DNA of 5,980 nucleotides from Methyloceanibacter sp. GTDB taxonomy: Bacteria; Pseudomonadota; Alphaproteobacteria; Rhizobiales; Methyloligellaceae. The notes beneath the pieces are model-generated. The model searched no databases, was not told where the DNA came from, and saw only the letters and a program-made list of their open reading frames with translations. Location of the stretch: NCBI GenBank assembly GCA_016649675.1, contig JAENXG010000153.1:1-5980 (forward strand). The letters are read 5' to 3'. Positions 1 to 5,980 of the stretch are shown one piece after another. Position numbers and translations under genes: made by a program. Numbering within the stretch: the first letter of the stretch is position 1; every line of letters starts with the position of its first letter.

Positions 1-1436
1 CCACCATGAGCCTCGATGATGCGTTTGGAGATCGACAGTCCCACTCCCATGCCGGCAGGCTTCGTGGTCACAAAGGGTTGGAATAGCCGGTCCGCGATCT
101 CGTCGGAAAGACCGTGGCCGGTATCGGAGACGCAGACCTCGACCATATCCCTGGGCGCCGCGGCCGTCGTCACCAGCAATTCTTTCCGGTCGCATCCATG
201 CATGGCTTCGATGGCATTGCGCATCAGATTGAGCAGGACTTGCTGGATCTGGACCTTCTCCACCAGCACCGGGTCAATGTGGATGTCGAAGCGGAACAGG
301 GTCCTGACCCCTTCCTCCTTGGCCCCCACGAGGGCCAGCGCGCTTGCTTCCTCGACGAGCTTGTTGATGTTCTCCGGATGCTTCTCGGTCTCGCCGCGCG
401 CCACGAACTCGCGGAGCTGACGGATGATATTTCCGGCGCGCAGCGTCTGCTTGGTGGTCTCGGTGAGCGCGTCACGGATCTTCGGCGCACTCGGATGGTC
501 GACAGTTTCGAGGAGGCGGCTGCATCCTTGCAGGTAATTCGAGATCGCCGACAAAGGCTGGTTGATCTCATGCGCCAAGGTCGAGGCCATCTCGCCCATG
601 GCGGTCAGCCGCGACAGGCGCGCCAATTCGGTCTGCAGCTCCTGCAGTTGATGCTCGGTCTCCTGCCGCTCGGTGAGATCGCGAACGAAACCGGTGAAGA
701 AACGGCGTTCGCTTGAGTGCATCTCTCCGACTTCGAGCTTCATGGGGAAGGTCGAGCCGTCCTTACGCTGACCGGTGACCACCCGGTCGATGCCGATAAT
801 CCGCTTCTCGCCGGTGGCAAGGTAGCGTTGAATGTAGCCGTCATGCTCCTCGCGATAGGGGGTGGGCATCAGCAGGCTCACGTTCTGCCCGATGACGGCA
901 GACTCCTCATAGCCGAACAGGCGTTCTGCTGCGGCATTGAAGGATTGAATCATCCCCTTCTCGCAGATCACCACGGTCGCGTCAGGGACGGTATCGAGGA
1001 CCGAGCGCAGATGCTCCTCGCGCGCCATCAAATCCTGCGCGCTTTTGCGGCTTCGGATCCTGGCGCGGCGGAGCTGCTCGCCGAACCAGGAGATGCCGCC
1101 GCCCACCATGGCGAAGACGACGGCCTCGAGGATCGCCGGATTGCTCAGCGTGCCGCTACTGACGAGCAGCAACCCGAAAAGGAAGCTCAGAGCGGTGGCC
1201 AAAAGACCTGGGCCAAGTCCGCCGAGAGCGGCGGCAAGCAGGATAGCGGGGATGAAGACAATGAAGGACGCCCGATCCTGGAGCCACGGATGGAGCCCCC
1301 AGAGCAGCATGAGGAGCAGCAAGACGGCCCCTAGCGCGGCCCAATAATGGGCGCGCGTGGTGGCGGGATCGAGGAGGGCTCTCCAGAAGCGCTCCACGCG
1401 GCCTTCCTCAGAGCGCATTACAGCCGGGGCATGCAT
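1..1436 (-). CDS. fixL: FixL-type oxygen-sensing histidine kinase, membrane-anchored, C-terminus cut by window edge
   Basis: This is a sensor kinase that in rhizobia binds O2 at a PAS haem and phosphorylates the regulator FixJ when oxygen is low. From the ATG at 1436, 478 residues are visible. Residues about 31-118 hold four hydrophobic segments, as in Sinorhizobium FixL; Bradyrhizobium FixL is soluble. The PAS domain (about 143-260) carries EHDGYIQRY with the presumed haem ligand His198, Arg218 exactly 20 residues later (matching His200/Arg220 of Bradyrhizobium FixL), then DGSTFPMKL and FFTGFVRDLTERQ. The phospho-acceptor is His289 in TLAHEINQPLSAI; the N box has Asn407, the G1 box Asp438, and the G2 box GMGVGL is at 462-467. 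It reads through the left edge without a stop, so the last few dozen residues are missing. The start could also be the in-frame ATG at 1418; neither has a clear ribosome binding site. A fixJ gene would be expected to the left (inference). It is transcribed divergently from the small membrane protein gene. Confidence 0.95.
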   Translation of the reverse strand, partial: MHAPAVMRSEEGRVERFWRALLDPATTRAHYWAALGAVLLLLMLLWGLHPWLQDRASFIVFIPAILLAAALGGLGPGLLATALSFLFGLLLVSSGTLSNPAILEAVVFAMVGGGISWFGEQLRRARIRSRKSAQDLMAREEHLRSVLDTVPDATVVICEKGMIQSFNAAAERLFGYEESAVIGQNVSLLMPTPYREEHDGYIQRYLATGEKRIIGIDRVVTGQRKDGSTFPMKLEVGEMHSSERRFFTGFVRDLTERQETEHQLQELQTELARLSRLTAMGEMASTLAHEINQPLSAISNYLQGCSRLLETVDHPSAPKIRDALTETTKQTLRAGNIIRQLREFVARGETEKHPENINKLVEEASALALVGAKEEGVRTLFRFDIHIDPVLVEKVQIQQVLLNLMRNAIEAMHGCDRKELLVTTAAAPRDMVEVCVSDTGHGLSDEIADRLFQPFVTTKPAGMGVGLSISKRIIEAHG

Positions 1437-1516
1437 GGTGAATTCTAACCGTTACCCGCCCGTCGCGGAACCCGAGCCTGTGCCCGGAGGACGGTCTTGC
1501 GGCTTTAAATTGCGGG

Positions 1517-1530
1517 TTGAGGTGAATCAA
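1517..1530. promoter_or_regulatory. FixK/FNR-type operator (TTGAG-GTGA-ATCAA)
   Basis: The sequence is a perfect TTGA-N6-TCAA inverted repeat. It matches the FNR/FixK/ANR consensus TTGAT-N4-ATCAA at nine of ten positions. It lies in the 164-base non-coding gap (1437-1600) between the divergent kinase and small membrane protein genes. If it activates rightward at the usual -41.5 position, transcription would start near 1565, leaving a leader of about 36 bases before the ATG at 1601. On the minus strand TTGATT (1530-1525) is followed after 15 bases by TTTAAA (1509-1504), a poor promoter-like pair toward the kinase, so FixK feedback on fixL is also possible. The match is seen; the regulator and direction are inferred. 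I see nothing else definite in this gap. Confidence 0.65.
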
Positions 1531-1585
1531 GGCCCATGCTTGCGAAGGGGCGCATCGAAACCTCTTGCACAGACATGAGTCCCAC

Positions 1586-1593
1586 AGAGGAGG
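1586..1593 (+). promoter_or_regulatory. Ribosome binding site AGAGGAGG fixing the start at 1601
   Basis: AGAGGAGG ends seven bases before the ATG at 1601. This strong Shine-Dalgarno match selects that ATG over the in-frame upstream TTG at 1565 and over the GTG at 1657 in the other frame. It also shows that the frameshifted gene still has intact translation initiation. Confidence 0.75.
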
Positions 1594-1600
1594 CACGCCC

Positions 1601-1866
1601 ATGGGAAGCATCAATCCGAACAACGCGGGCCTGGCCCTTGCCGCGCTGATGGCCGCGTGGCATCTCGCTTGGTCGGTGCTGGTAGCGCTTGGCTTGGCGC
1701 AGCCCTTGATCGACTTTATATCTTCTGGATTCATTTCATCAAGCCGGTCTACGTCATCGAGCCGTTCGAGCTCGTGAGAGCCGCGATCCTGGTCCTTGTC
1801 ACGGGCGCCATTGGCTATGTCACCGGCTTGGTCTTTGGCCTGTTGTGGAACCGCCTTCATCGCTAG
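1601..1866 (+). pseudogene. Small two-helix membrane protein gene, frameshifted
   Basis: The first part, from the ATG at 1601, reads MGSINPNNAGLALAALMAAW and continues through a hydrophobic helix to AQPLIDF; it then enters a serine/arginine run and stops at 1777. The reading frame starting at GTG 1657 picks up at that point with IFWIHFIKPVYVIEPFEL, a second hydrophobic helix (about VRAAILVLVTGAIGYVTGLVFGL in two halves) and a basic end WNRLHR, stopping at 1866. Joined, the two halves make one coherent protein of about 87 residues with two membrane helices. This resembles conserved uncharacterised small membrane proteins that I recall from Rhizobiales, where the join reads DFIFW. Removing one TA from TTTATATC (about 1711-1718) restores that reading, so a 2-base duplication is the simplest explanation; a sequencing error cannot be excluded. 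The function is unknown. The strong ribosome binding site and the FixK-like box upstream suggest an oxygen-regulated gene. Confidence 0.75.
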
Positions 1867-1885
1867 GGACACGGCCATAGGATGG

Positions 1886-1898
1886 TGTGATTGTCACA
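1886..1898. repeat. Short inverted repeat TGTGA-TTG-TCACA in the gap before the DUF883 gene
   Basis: This is a perfect 5-base inverted repeat with a 3-base centre, in the 103-base gap 1867-1969. It resembles CRP/FNR half-sites, but the usual spacing is six, so it is not a standard CRP site. A TTGACT hexamer at 1909-1914 could be a -35 element, with only a poor -10 candidate near 1932-1939. The gap shows no convincing terminator or open reading frame. Chance occurrence is quite possible. Confidence 0.25.
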
Positions 1899-1956
1899 TA
1901 ATGACGTCTTGACTGTCATCGCCAATGGTCCGCCAATCTTCAGCGAGACAGCGGGC

Positions 1957-1964
1957 AAAGGAGG
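1957..1964 (+). promoter_or_regulatory. Ribosome binding site AAAGGAGG fixing the start at 1970
   Basis: AAAGGAGG lies five bases before the ATG at 1970. It decides in favour of this start over the in-frame ATG at 1925, which would add 15 residues and has no comparable site. Confidence 0.85.
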
Positions 1965-1969
1965 AAGAC

Positions 1970-2239
1970 ATGGGCTCGAACGACGCCGAAATGCCAAACC
2001 ATCAAGCCCTCAGCGAGGATATCCAGGAGATCGCCAAGCATCTGGGGACGCTGCGCCAGGAGATCGAGGCCATCGCCGGCTCGATCAAGCACACCGGGGA
2101 GCATCAGCTCGGCCGCGCCCAGGACAAGGCGAGCGAAGCCGTAACCGCCGTCGAGACTGCCGTCAGGCGCGATCCCGTGCCTGCGCTCGGCATCGCGCTC
2201 GGGCTCGGGCTCCTCCTCGGCATCGTGATCCGGCGCTAG
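1970..2239 (+). CDS. ElaB/YqjD-like (DUF883) small C-tail membrane protein
   Basis: This is an 89-residue protein. Residues about 1-65 are hydrophilic and probably helical, rich in Glu, Gln, Lys and Ala (for example QEIAKHLGTLRQEIEAIAGS). They are followed by RRDPVPALGIALGLGLLLG and IVIRR at the C-terminus, a single glycine-rich membrane helix ending in paired arginines. This layout is characteristic of the ElaB/YgaM/YqjD (DUF883) family. In E. coli those members are inner-membrane proteins that associate with ribosomes and are stress or stationary-phase induced; a similar role here is inferred. It is the second plus-strand gene after the frameshifted membrane protein, 103 bases downstream. 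Its TAG stop overlaps the stop of the convergent ATPase gene. The family is recognised from the tail motif and overall shape. Confidence 0.85.
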   Translation: MGSNDAEMPNHQALSEDIQEIAKHLGTLRQEIEAIAGSIKHTGEHQLGRAQDKASEAVTAVETAVRRDPVPALGIALGLGLLLGIVIRR

Positions 2240-4803
2240 AGAACTGCTCTCCAGCGAGAGCGGTAAAGGAACCTCTTGACCCCTTCGACGAGAAGCAAAT
2301 AGGCGGTGACGGCGCCCCCGAGAAACAGAAAATACCCCGGCGGGAGGACGACCAAGCCGAACACGGGACCTAGCGGCGTTAGAGGAATGAGTAGCCCTAC
2401 CAACACGACTCCGATCGTCAAGACGGTCAGCAATGGGTGAGGAAGGCTCCGCCAGGGCACCTTGCGGGTTCGGATGACTAATATGACCAGTGACTGGGTG
2501 GCCAGGGACTCGATGAACCAGCCGGTCTGAAACATCGGCTCGCTTGCGCCAAACAGCCAAAGCAGTGCGAAAAAGGTGAGGAAGTCGAAGAGCGAGCTAA
2601 CGGGTCCGAGCACGAGCATGACGCGCTCGATAAACTTGATGTTCCACCGCACCGGCCTTCGCAGCGCTTCAGCGTCCACGTGATCGAACGGCACGCCCAC
2701 TTCCGAGACATCGTAGAGGAGGTTGTTGAGAAGAACCTGGGTCGGCAACATGGGCAGATACGGCAAGAACAGGGCGGCGCCCGCCATGCTGAACATATTG
2801 CCGAAATTGGAGCTCGCTCCCATCAGGATGTATTTAGTGACGTTCTCGACGGTGCGGCGCCCCTCGATCACGCCGTCGTGGACAACAGCCAGATCGTGCT
2901 CAAGCAGCACGAGATCGGCTGCCTCTTTGGCCACGTCGGCGGCGCTATCGACCGAGATACCGACGTCCGCCGCGTGCAGCGCCGAGGCGTCGTTGATGCC
3001 GTCGCCGAGAAAGCCGACAACTCTGCCGGTATGCTTCAAGGCTAGGAGAATGCGCTCCTTCTGCTGCGGGCTAACGCGGCAGAATAGGTTCACCGGCGCC
3101 ACGCGCGCGCGCAGCGCCTCCGGGGTCATCGGCACGAGGTCCGGTCCCGTCAGAACACCCTTAACCTTCATGCCAATCTCATTGCAGAGATGGCGCGCCA
3201 CCTGCTCGTTGTCGCCGGTCAGAATCTTGACCTCGACACCGATCGCAGCGAGCGCCTTGATGGCGGAAGCGGCGTCGCGTTTCGGAGGGTCCATAAAGGT
3301 GACGAAGCCGGAAAAGGTGAGCTTGGCCTCGTCGCTGACGACGGCGCTGTCATGGCTCTGGGCCAGGGAACGGGACGCCACGCCGAGGACGCGATAGCCT
3401 TGTTCGCCGAGCCGCTCGAACAGTTGCAAGAGCTTTTGGCGTTCGCCATCGTCGAGCGCCCGTCGTACCCCGTCGGCTGTCTCGTACTCCACCGAGAGGT
3501 GGATGATGTCCTCGGGCGCTCCCTTCACCACGAGGAGTCGCGTTGAGCCGTTGTCGATTAGGACCGACACGCGCCGACGTTCGAAATCGAACGGCACCTC
3601 GTCGATCTTGTGCCAAGCGGTGACGTCGAGCTGCCGATGGGAAAGGATCGCCTCGTCCAGCGGACTCTTGATACCGCTCCCGAAGAAGCTGTTGAGATAA
3701 GCCAAGAAGTATACGCTTTCGCTGGGATCGCCGCCGGCGTCAACATGGCCGGCCACGCTGATGCGTGACTCCGTGAGCGTGCCGGTTTTGTCGGTGCAGA
3801 GCACGTCCATGGCGCCGAGATCGTGGATGGCGGCAAGGCGCTTGACGATGACGTGGCGCCGAGCGAGCCGACTTGCTCCATTCGCCAGAGTCACAGTAAC
3901 CACCATGGGCAGCAGCTCCGGCGTGAGGCCAACGGCGAGAGCTAGAGCGAACAGAAGCGATTCAAGCCACGGCCGATGGAACACCACATTGGTGACCACC
4001 ACGAACAGCACGAGGAAGATCGTCAGGCGCAGCATCAGGAACCCGAATTGGCGAATTCCATTAGCGAACGCGTCAGGGGGCCGCTGCGACGCGAGCTCTC
4101 CGGCCAGCCCGCCAAGCTCCGTCGCACGCCCTGTGCGGCACACCACGGCTTGCGCCGTGCCGCTGATGACGGAGGTCCCCATGAACAGAAAATTCGCCGC
4201 TCCGGACGCTTCGTCGGCGGGAGCGGCAAGATCGTTCGCCTGTTTCTTGACCGGGTAGGCCTCCCCGGTCAGCATGGCCTGGTTCACGAAGCAATCGCGC
4301 GCACTCAGCAACCGGCAATCGCCCGGCACGATGTCACCGGCTCTGAGCTCCACCACGTCCCCGGGGACCAGCTGGTCGAGGTCAATCTCACGGCAAACCC
4401 CATCGCGGAGCACTTGCGTCTTAAGTCCAACGGAGCGGCGCAGCGCATCGACGGTCGTCTCGGCGCGGCGCTGCTGGACGACATCGAGCGCGACGCTCAG
4501 AAGGATGATGACGACGATAATGACGAAGCTCGTGACCTCGCCAGTCCAGGCGGAGAGCCCGCTGGCAAAGAGCAGGATGAGGATCAGCGGATTGGCAAGC
4601 CGGTCGAGAATTTGCCGCCACAGCGGCCGGCGCCGGCGAACCATCGCGTTATTCGGGCCGTACACGGCGAGGCGGCGCTTCGCCTCCTTATCGCTCAGGC
4701 CGTCAGGCGTTGCCGCAATTTCGCCGAGCAGTTCGTGAAGAGGCAGGTTCCAGGGGAGGCTCTGGAGCGTTGTTCCGGGAAGGCCGGCCGGAGGTTGCGT
4801 CAC
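2236..4803 (-). CDS. mgtA: MgtA-type (P3B) P-type cation-transporting ATPase
   Basis: This is an ATP-driven inner-membrane cation pump of the Mg2+ import (MgtA/MgtB) class. From the chosen GTG at 4803 it has 855 residues, against about 898 for E. coli MgtA. The features in order are: N-terminal cation-ATPase domain (LSDKEAKRRLAVYGPN), two membrane helices (about 70-115), actuator motif LTGEA (178-182), helices 3-4 with GLTPELLPM, phosphorylated Asp338 in DKTGTLT, Lys427 in VVKGAPE, TGDN (529-532), hinge GDGIND (600-605), and six further helices from about 657 to the end. MgtA-like signatures are HDLGAMDVLCTDKTGTLT, FLAYLNS and NNLLYDVSEVGVPFD. All catalytic residues are present, so it looks functional. 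Mg2+ as substrate is inferred from the family. It lies 11 bases after the universal stress gene, with no visible ribosome binding site, so translational coupling is likely. The start could instead be TTG at 4809; longer reads into the stress gene are unlikely. Confidence 0.93.
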   Translation of the reverse strand: MTQPPAGLPGTTLQSLPWNLPLHELLGEIAATPDGLSDKEAKRRLAVYGPNNAMVRRRRPLWRQILDRLANPLILILLFASGLSAWTGEVTSFVIIVVIILLSVALDVVQQRRAETTVDALRRSVGLKTQVLRDGVCREIDLDQLVPGDVVELRAGDIVPGDCRLLSARDCFVNQAMLTGEAYPVKKQANDLAAPADEASGAANFLFMGTSVISGTAQAVVCRTGRATELGGLAGELASQRPPDAFANGIRQFGFLMLRLTIFLVLFVVVTNVVFHRPWLESLLFALALAVGLTPELLPMVVTVTLANGASRLARRHVIVKRLAAIHDLGAMDVLCTDKTGTLTESRISVAGHVDAGGDPSESVYFLAYLNSFFGSGIKSPLDEAILSHRQLDVTAWHKIDEVPFDFERRRVSVLIDNGSTRLLVVKGAPEDIIHLSVEYETADGVRRALDDGERQKLLQLFERLGEQGYRVLGVASRSLAQSHDSAVVSDEAKLTFSGFVTFMDPPKRDAASAIKALAAIGVEVKILTGDNEQVARHLCNEIGMKVKGVLTGPDLVPMTPEALRARVAPVNLFCRVSPQQKERILLALKHTGRVVGFLGDGINDASALHAADVGISVDSAADVAKEAADLVLLEHDLAVVHDGVIEGRRTVENVTKYILMGASSNFGNMFSMAGAALFLPYLPMLPTQVLLNNLLYDVSEVGVPFDHVDAEALRRPVRWNIKFIERVMLVLGPVSSLFDFLTFFALLWLFGASEPMFQTGWFIESLATQSLVILVIRTRKVPWRSLPHPLLTVLTIGVVLVGLLIPLTPLGPVFGLVVLPPGYFLFLGGAVTAYLLLVEGVKRFLYRSRWRAVL

Positions 4804-4814
4804 GGACAAGTGCG

Positions 4815-5639
4815 CTAGTGCGTCATCAGGACGGGCACGGCGGTGTGGCGCAGAACGTAATCGGTCGCTCCGCCGAACACCCACTCCCGCCAGCGCCAAT
4901 GGCCATAGGCGCCCATGACGAGCAGAACGCCCTCGCCGATGGCTGCCTCGAGTAGCACCTCGCCGGCCTCGCGGGCGTCTCCGGCGAGCTTCGTTAGCTC
5001 CACAGGCAGGCCTGCTTTCGTCAAATAATCCACCATCGCAGCGGCGGTCTCGTCCTCGCCGTGCTCCGAGACGCTCACCAGCCGAACCCGCTTGGCTTTG
5101 GCCAGGAAAGGCTCGGCAGCCGCAATCGCCCGCACCGCCTCGACCTCATCCTTCCACGCGACGAACACCGTCTCGCCGATGGCGCCGCTGGCCTCCTTGG
5201 GCATCACGAGAAGCGGCCGGCCGGAATGGAACAACGCGGCGCCGCGTGCGCTCGCCCAGAACCCGTCCTCGCCTTTATCGATGCTCGGCAGGATGGTGAG
5301 GTCGGCGACCTTGGCGCGCGTGGCCACGGAAGGCCCGGCGAGACCCTCGACGGCGACGAAGTCAGCCTGAACGTTGGGATGGGAACGCGCGACCGTGGCG
5401 AGCCATTCCCGCGCCTTACGCTGCTCAAGCGCAACCTGCTTCTTGCCGACGTCGATCAGCTCCTCGAAATAGACGGGGCTGAGCTCGGTCGCATAAGGCA
5501 GCCGCTCTGCCGGCGCGAGGCAAGGATGCAACACTTCAAGCGATGCGCCGAACTGCTCGGCGAGGCTGAAGGCGGCGCCGGCACAGGAAGCGGTCGTGCC
5601 GTGCTGGTTGATGGGGAGCAGGATCCTGACAAGCTTCAC
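4815..5639 (-). CDS. Tandem-domain universal stress protein (UspA family)
   Basis: This is a 274-residue cytoplasmic protein with two UspA-like folds. The first (about 1-145) starts with KLVRILLPINQ and ends LFHSGRPLLVMP; it lacks a recognisable nucleotide-binding glycine motif. The second (about 155-274) runs from ETVFVAWKDEVEAVRAIAAA to PVLMTH and has GAYGH at 243-247 followed by FGGAT at 255-259. This fits the G-2x-G-9x-G pattern of ATP-binding Usp domains, in the variant common in alphaproteobacteria. Such proteins are usually induced by starvation, hypoxia or other stress; their targets are often unknown. The GTG at 5639 is chosen because the Usp fold begins exactly there and a purine-rich AGAGAGAGAG precedes it; a longer reading into the cytochrome gene gives unrelated sequence. 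It sits 32 bases after the cytochrome stop and 11 bases before the ATPase start, so an operon is likely. Confidence 0.9.
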   Translation of the reverse strand: MKLVRILLPINQHGTTASCAGAAFSLAEQFGASLEVLHPCLAPAERLPYATELSPVYFEELIDVGKKQVALEQRKAREWLATVARSHPNVQADFVAVEGLAGPSVATRAKVADLTILPSIDKGEDGFWASARGAALFHSGRPLLVMPKEASGAIGETVFVAWKDEVEAVRAIAAAEPFLAKAKRVRLVSVSEHGEDETAAAMVDYLTKAGLPVELTKLAGDAREAGEVLLEAAIGEGVLLVMGAYGHWRWREWVFGGATDYVLRHTAVPVLMTH

Positions 5640-5646
5640 GTCGGCG

Positions 5647-5656
5647 CTCTCTCTCT
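5647..5656 (-). promoter_or_regulatory. Purine-rich ribosome binding site for the universal stress gene
   Basis: Read on the minus strand this is AGAGAGAGAG, seven bases before the GTG at 5639. It is a weaker match than GGAGG, but it is the only purine-rich tract at the right distance. It supports the non-ATG start that coincides with the beginning of the Usp fold. Confidence 0.5.
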
Positions 5657-5671
5657 GCCCTTGCAAAGGCC

Positions 5672-5980
5672 CTAATGTTGGTCCTGGTCCCGGCCCTTGA
5701 GGCTCAGGATGTAGGCAATGACGTTCAGCATGTCCTGCTTCTCGACGATGATGTTCGGCATCGTGGGATGCGATGTCTCCATCCATACCCTGAGCGCCGT
5801 TCCGGTCACGCCAGGCCGGTCGGCCACCTCCCGGAAGCGCGTCGCCTTGGGCAGCGGCGACCGCTCGGCGGAAATGCCATGACACACCGAGCAGACCTGC
5901 TTGGCGTAGTCAAATCCGGCTTGGGGATCGCCCACATCCTCGGCCGCCACGGCGCCGGAGGCGGCCGTCAAGGCGATGGC
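5672..5980 (-). CDS. Small class I c-type cytochrome, N-terminus off the right edge
   Basis: This is an exported monohaem electron carrier or electron-transfer subunit. The 102 visible residues begin inside a signal peptide (AIALTAASGAVAA then ED, a likely cleavage point after AVAA) that continues off the window, so the start codon is not seen. The haem-binding CSVCH motif is encoded at 5879-5893. The likely sixth ligand is the Met in SHPTMPNI (codon at 5759-5761), followed by a C-terminal helix (MLNVIAYILSL) typical of class I cytochromes c. The mature domain is only about 85 residues. Its redox partner cannot be told from the sequence. It is the first visible gene of the minus-strand cytochrome-stress protein-ATPase run, whose promoter must lie outside the window. 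Confidence 0.9.
   Translation of the reverse strand, partial: AIALTAASGAVAAEDVGDPQAGFDYAKQVCSVCHGISAERSPLPKATRFREVADRPGVTGTALRVWMETSHPTMPNIIVEKQDMLNVIAYILSLKGRDQDQH

Noticed and set aside
114..1334. Long plus-strand reading frames (114-716 and 717-1334) opposite the kinase
   Set aside because: They are antisense to a clear FixL coding sequence with every kinase motif intact, have Arg/Gln/His/Gly-rich compositions, and show no recognisable domain; they are typical shadows in G+C-rich DNA.
1707..1720. Programmed ribosomal frameshift in the small membrane protein
   Set aside because: No canonical slippery heptamer is present at the junction and the simple TA duplication explains the break better; kept only as a minor alternative.
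1408..1878. 156-residue minus-strand reading frame across the divergent gap
   Set aside because: It overlaps the plus-strand membrane protein and the FixK-like box; its residues show no fold or motif and there is no ribosome binding site.
1909..1922. Possible second FNR-like box (TTGAC-TGTC-ATCGC) before the DUF883 gene
   Set aside because: Only the left half-site and three bases of the right match; TTGACT there is as easily a -35-like hexamer or chance.
3976..4818. 280-residue plus-strand reading frame opposite the ATPase
   Set aside because: It is antisense to the conserved ATPase actuator and N-terminal regions and has a composition (Arg, Gln, Asp, His-rich) typical of a shadow frame with no family features.
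4804..4899. 32-residue N-terminal extension of the ATPase into the universal stress gene
   Set aside because: It begins at TTG, is Arg/Ala-rich shadow sequence of the conserved Usp C-terminus, and homologues do not need it.
5640..5885. 82-residue N-terminal extension of the universal stress gene into the cytochrome gene
   Set aside because: The extension is out of frame with the cytochrome, resembles no Usp sequence, and the Usp fold begins exactly at the GTG at 5639.

Overview
The window is G+C-rich and densely coded. Its protein families point to an alphaproteobacterium of the Rhizobiales type: a FixL-like oxygen-sensor kinase, a FixK/FNR-type operator, an ElaB/YqjD (DUF883)-type membrane protein and a long tandem-domain universal stress protein. 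I cannot name the species from sequence alone.

Layout. (1) Positions 1-1436, minus strand: a FixL-type haem-PAS histidine kinase whose last few dozen residues run off the left edge. (2) Positions 1437-1600: a non-coding regulatory gap between divergent genes, with a TTGA-N6-TCAA box at 1517-1530. (3) Positions 1601-1866, plus strand: a small two-helix membrane protein gene interrupted by a frameshift near 1710-1717. (4) Positions 1970-2239, plus strand: an 89-residue ElaB/YqjD-like C-tail-anchored protein with a strong ribosome binding site. (5) Positions 2236-5980, minus strand: three tightly packed genes, read in the order c-type cytochrome (start off the right edge), tandem-domain universal stress protein, MgtA-type P-type ATPase. 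The ATPase and the DUF883 gene converge and share a CTAG that gives a stop codon on each strand.

How the genes may work together (inference). FixL detects low oxygen through its haem PAS domain. In rhizobia its partner FixJ activates fixK, and FixK binds TTGAT-N4-ATCAA sites. A site of that form lies 81 bases upstream of the kinase and about 70 bases upstream of the small membrane protein. The other genes (cytochrome c, universal stress protein, cation ATPase, DUF883 protein) fit a hypoxia or stress-adaptation cluster. No mobile element, tRNA, rRNA or CRISPR array was seen. No clearly new system is evident; the points most worth a second look are the frameshifted gene under the FixK-like box and the cytochrome-Usp-ATPase operon beside an oxygen sensor.
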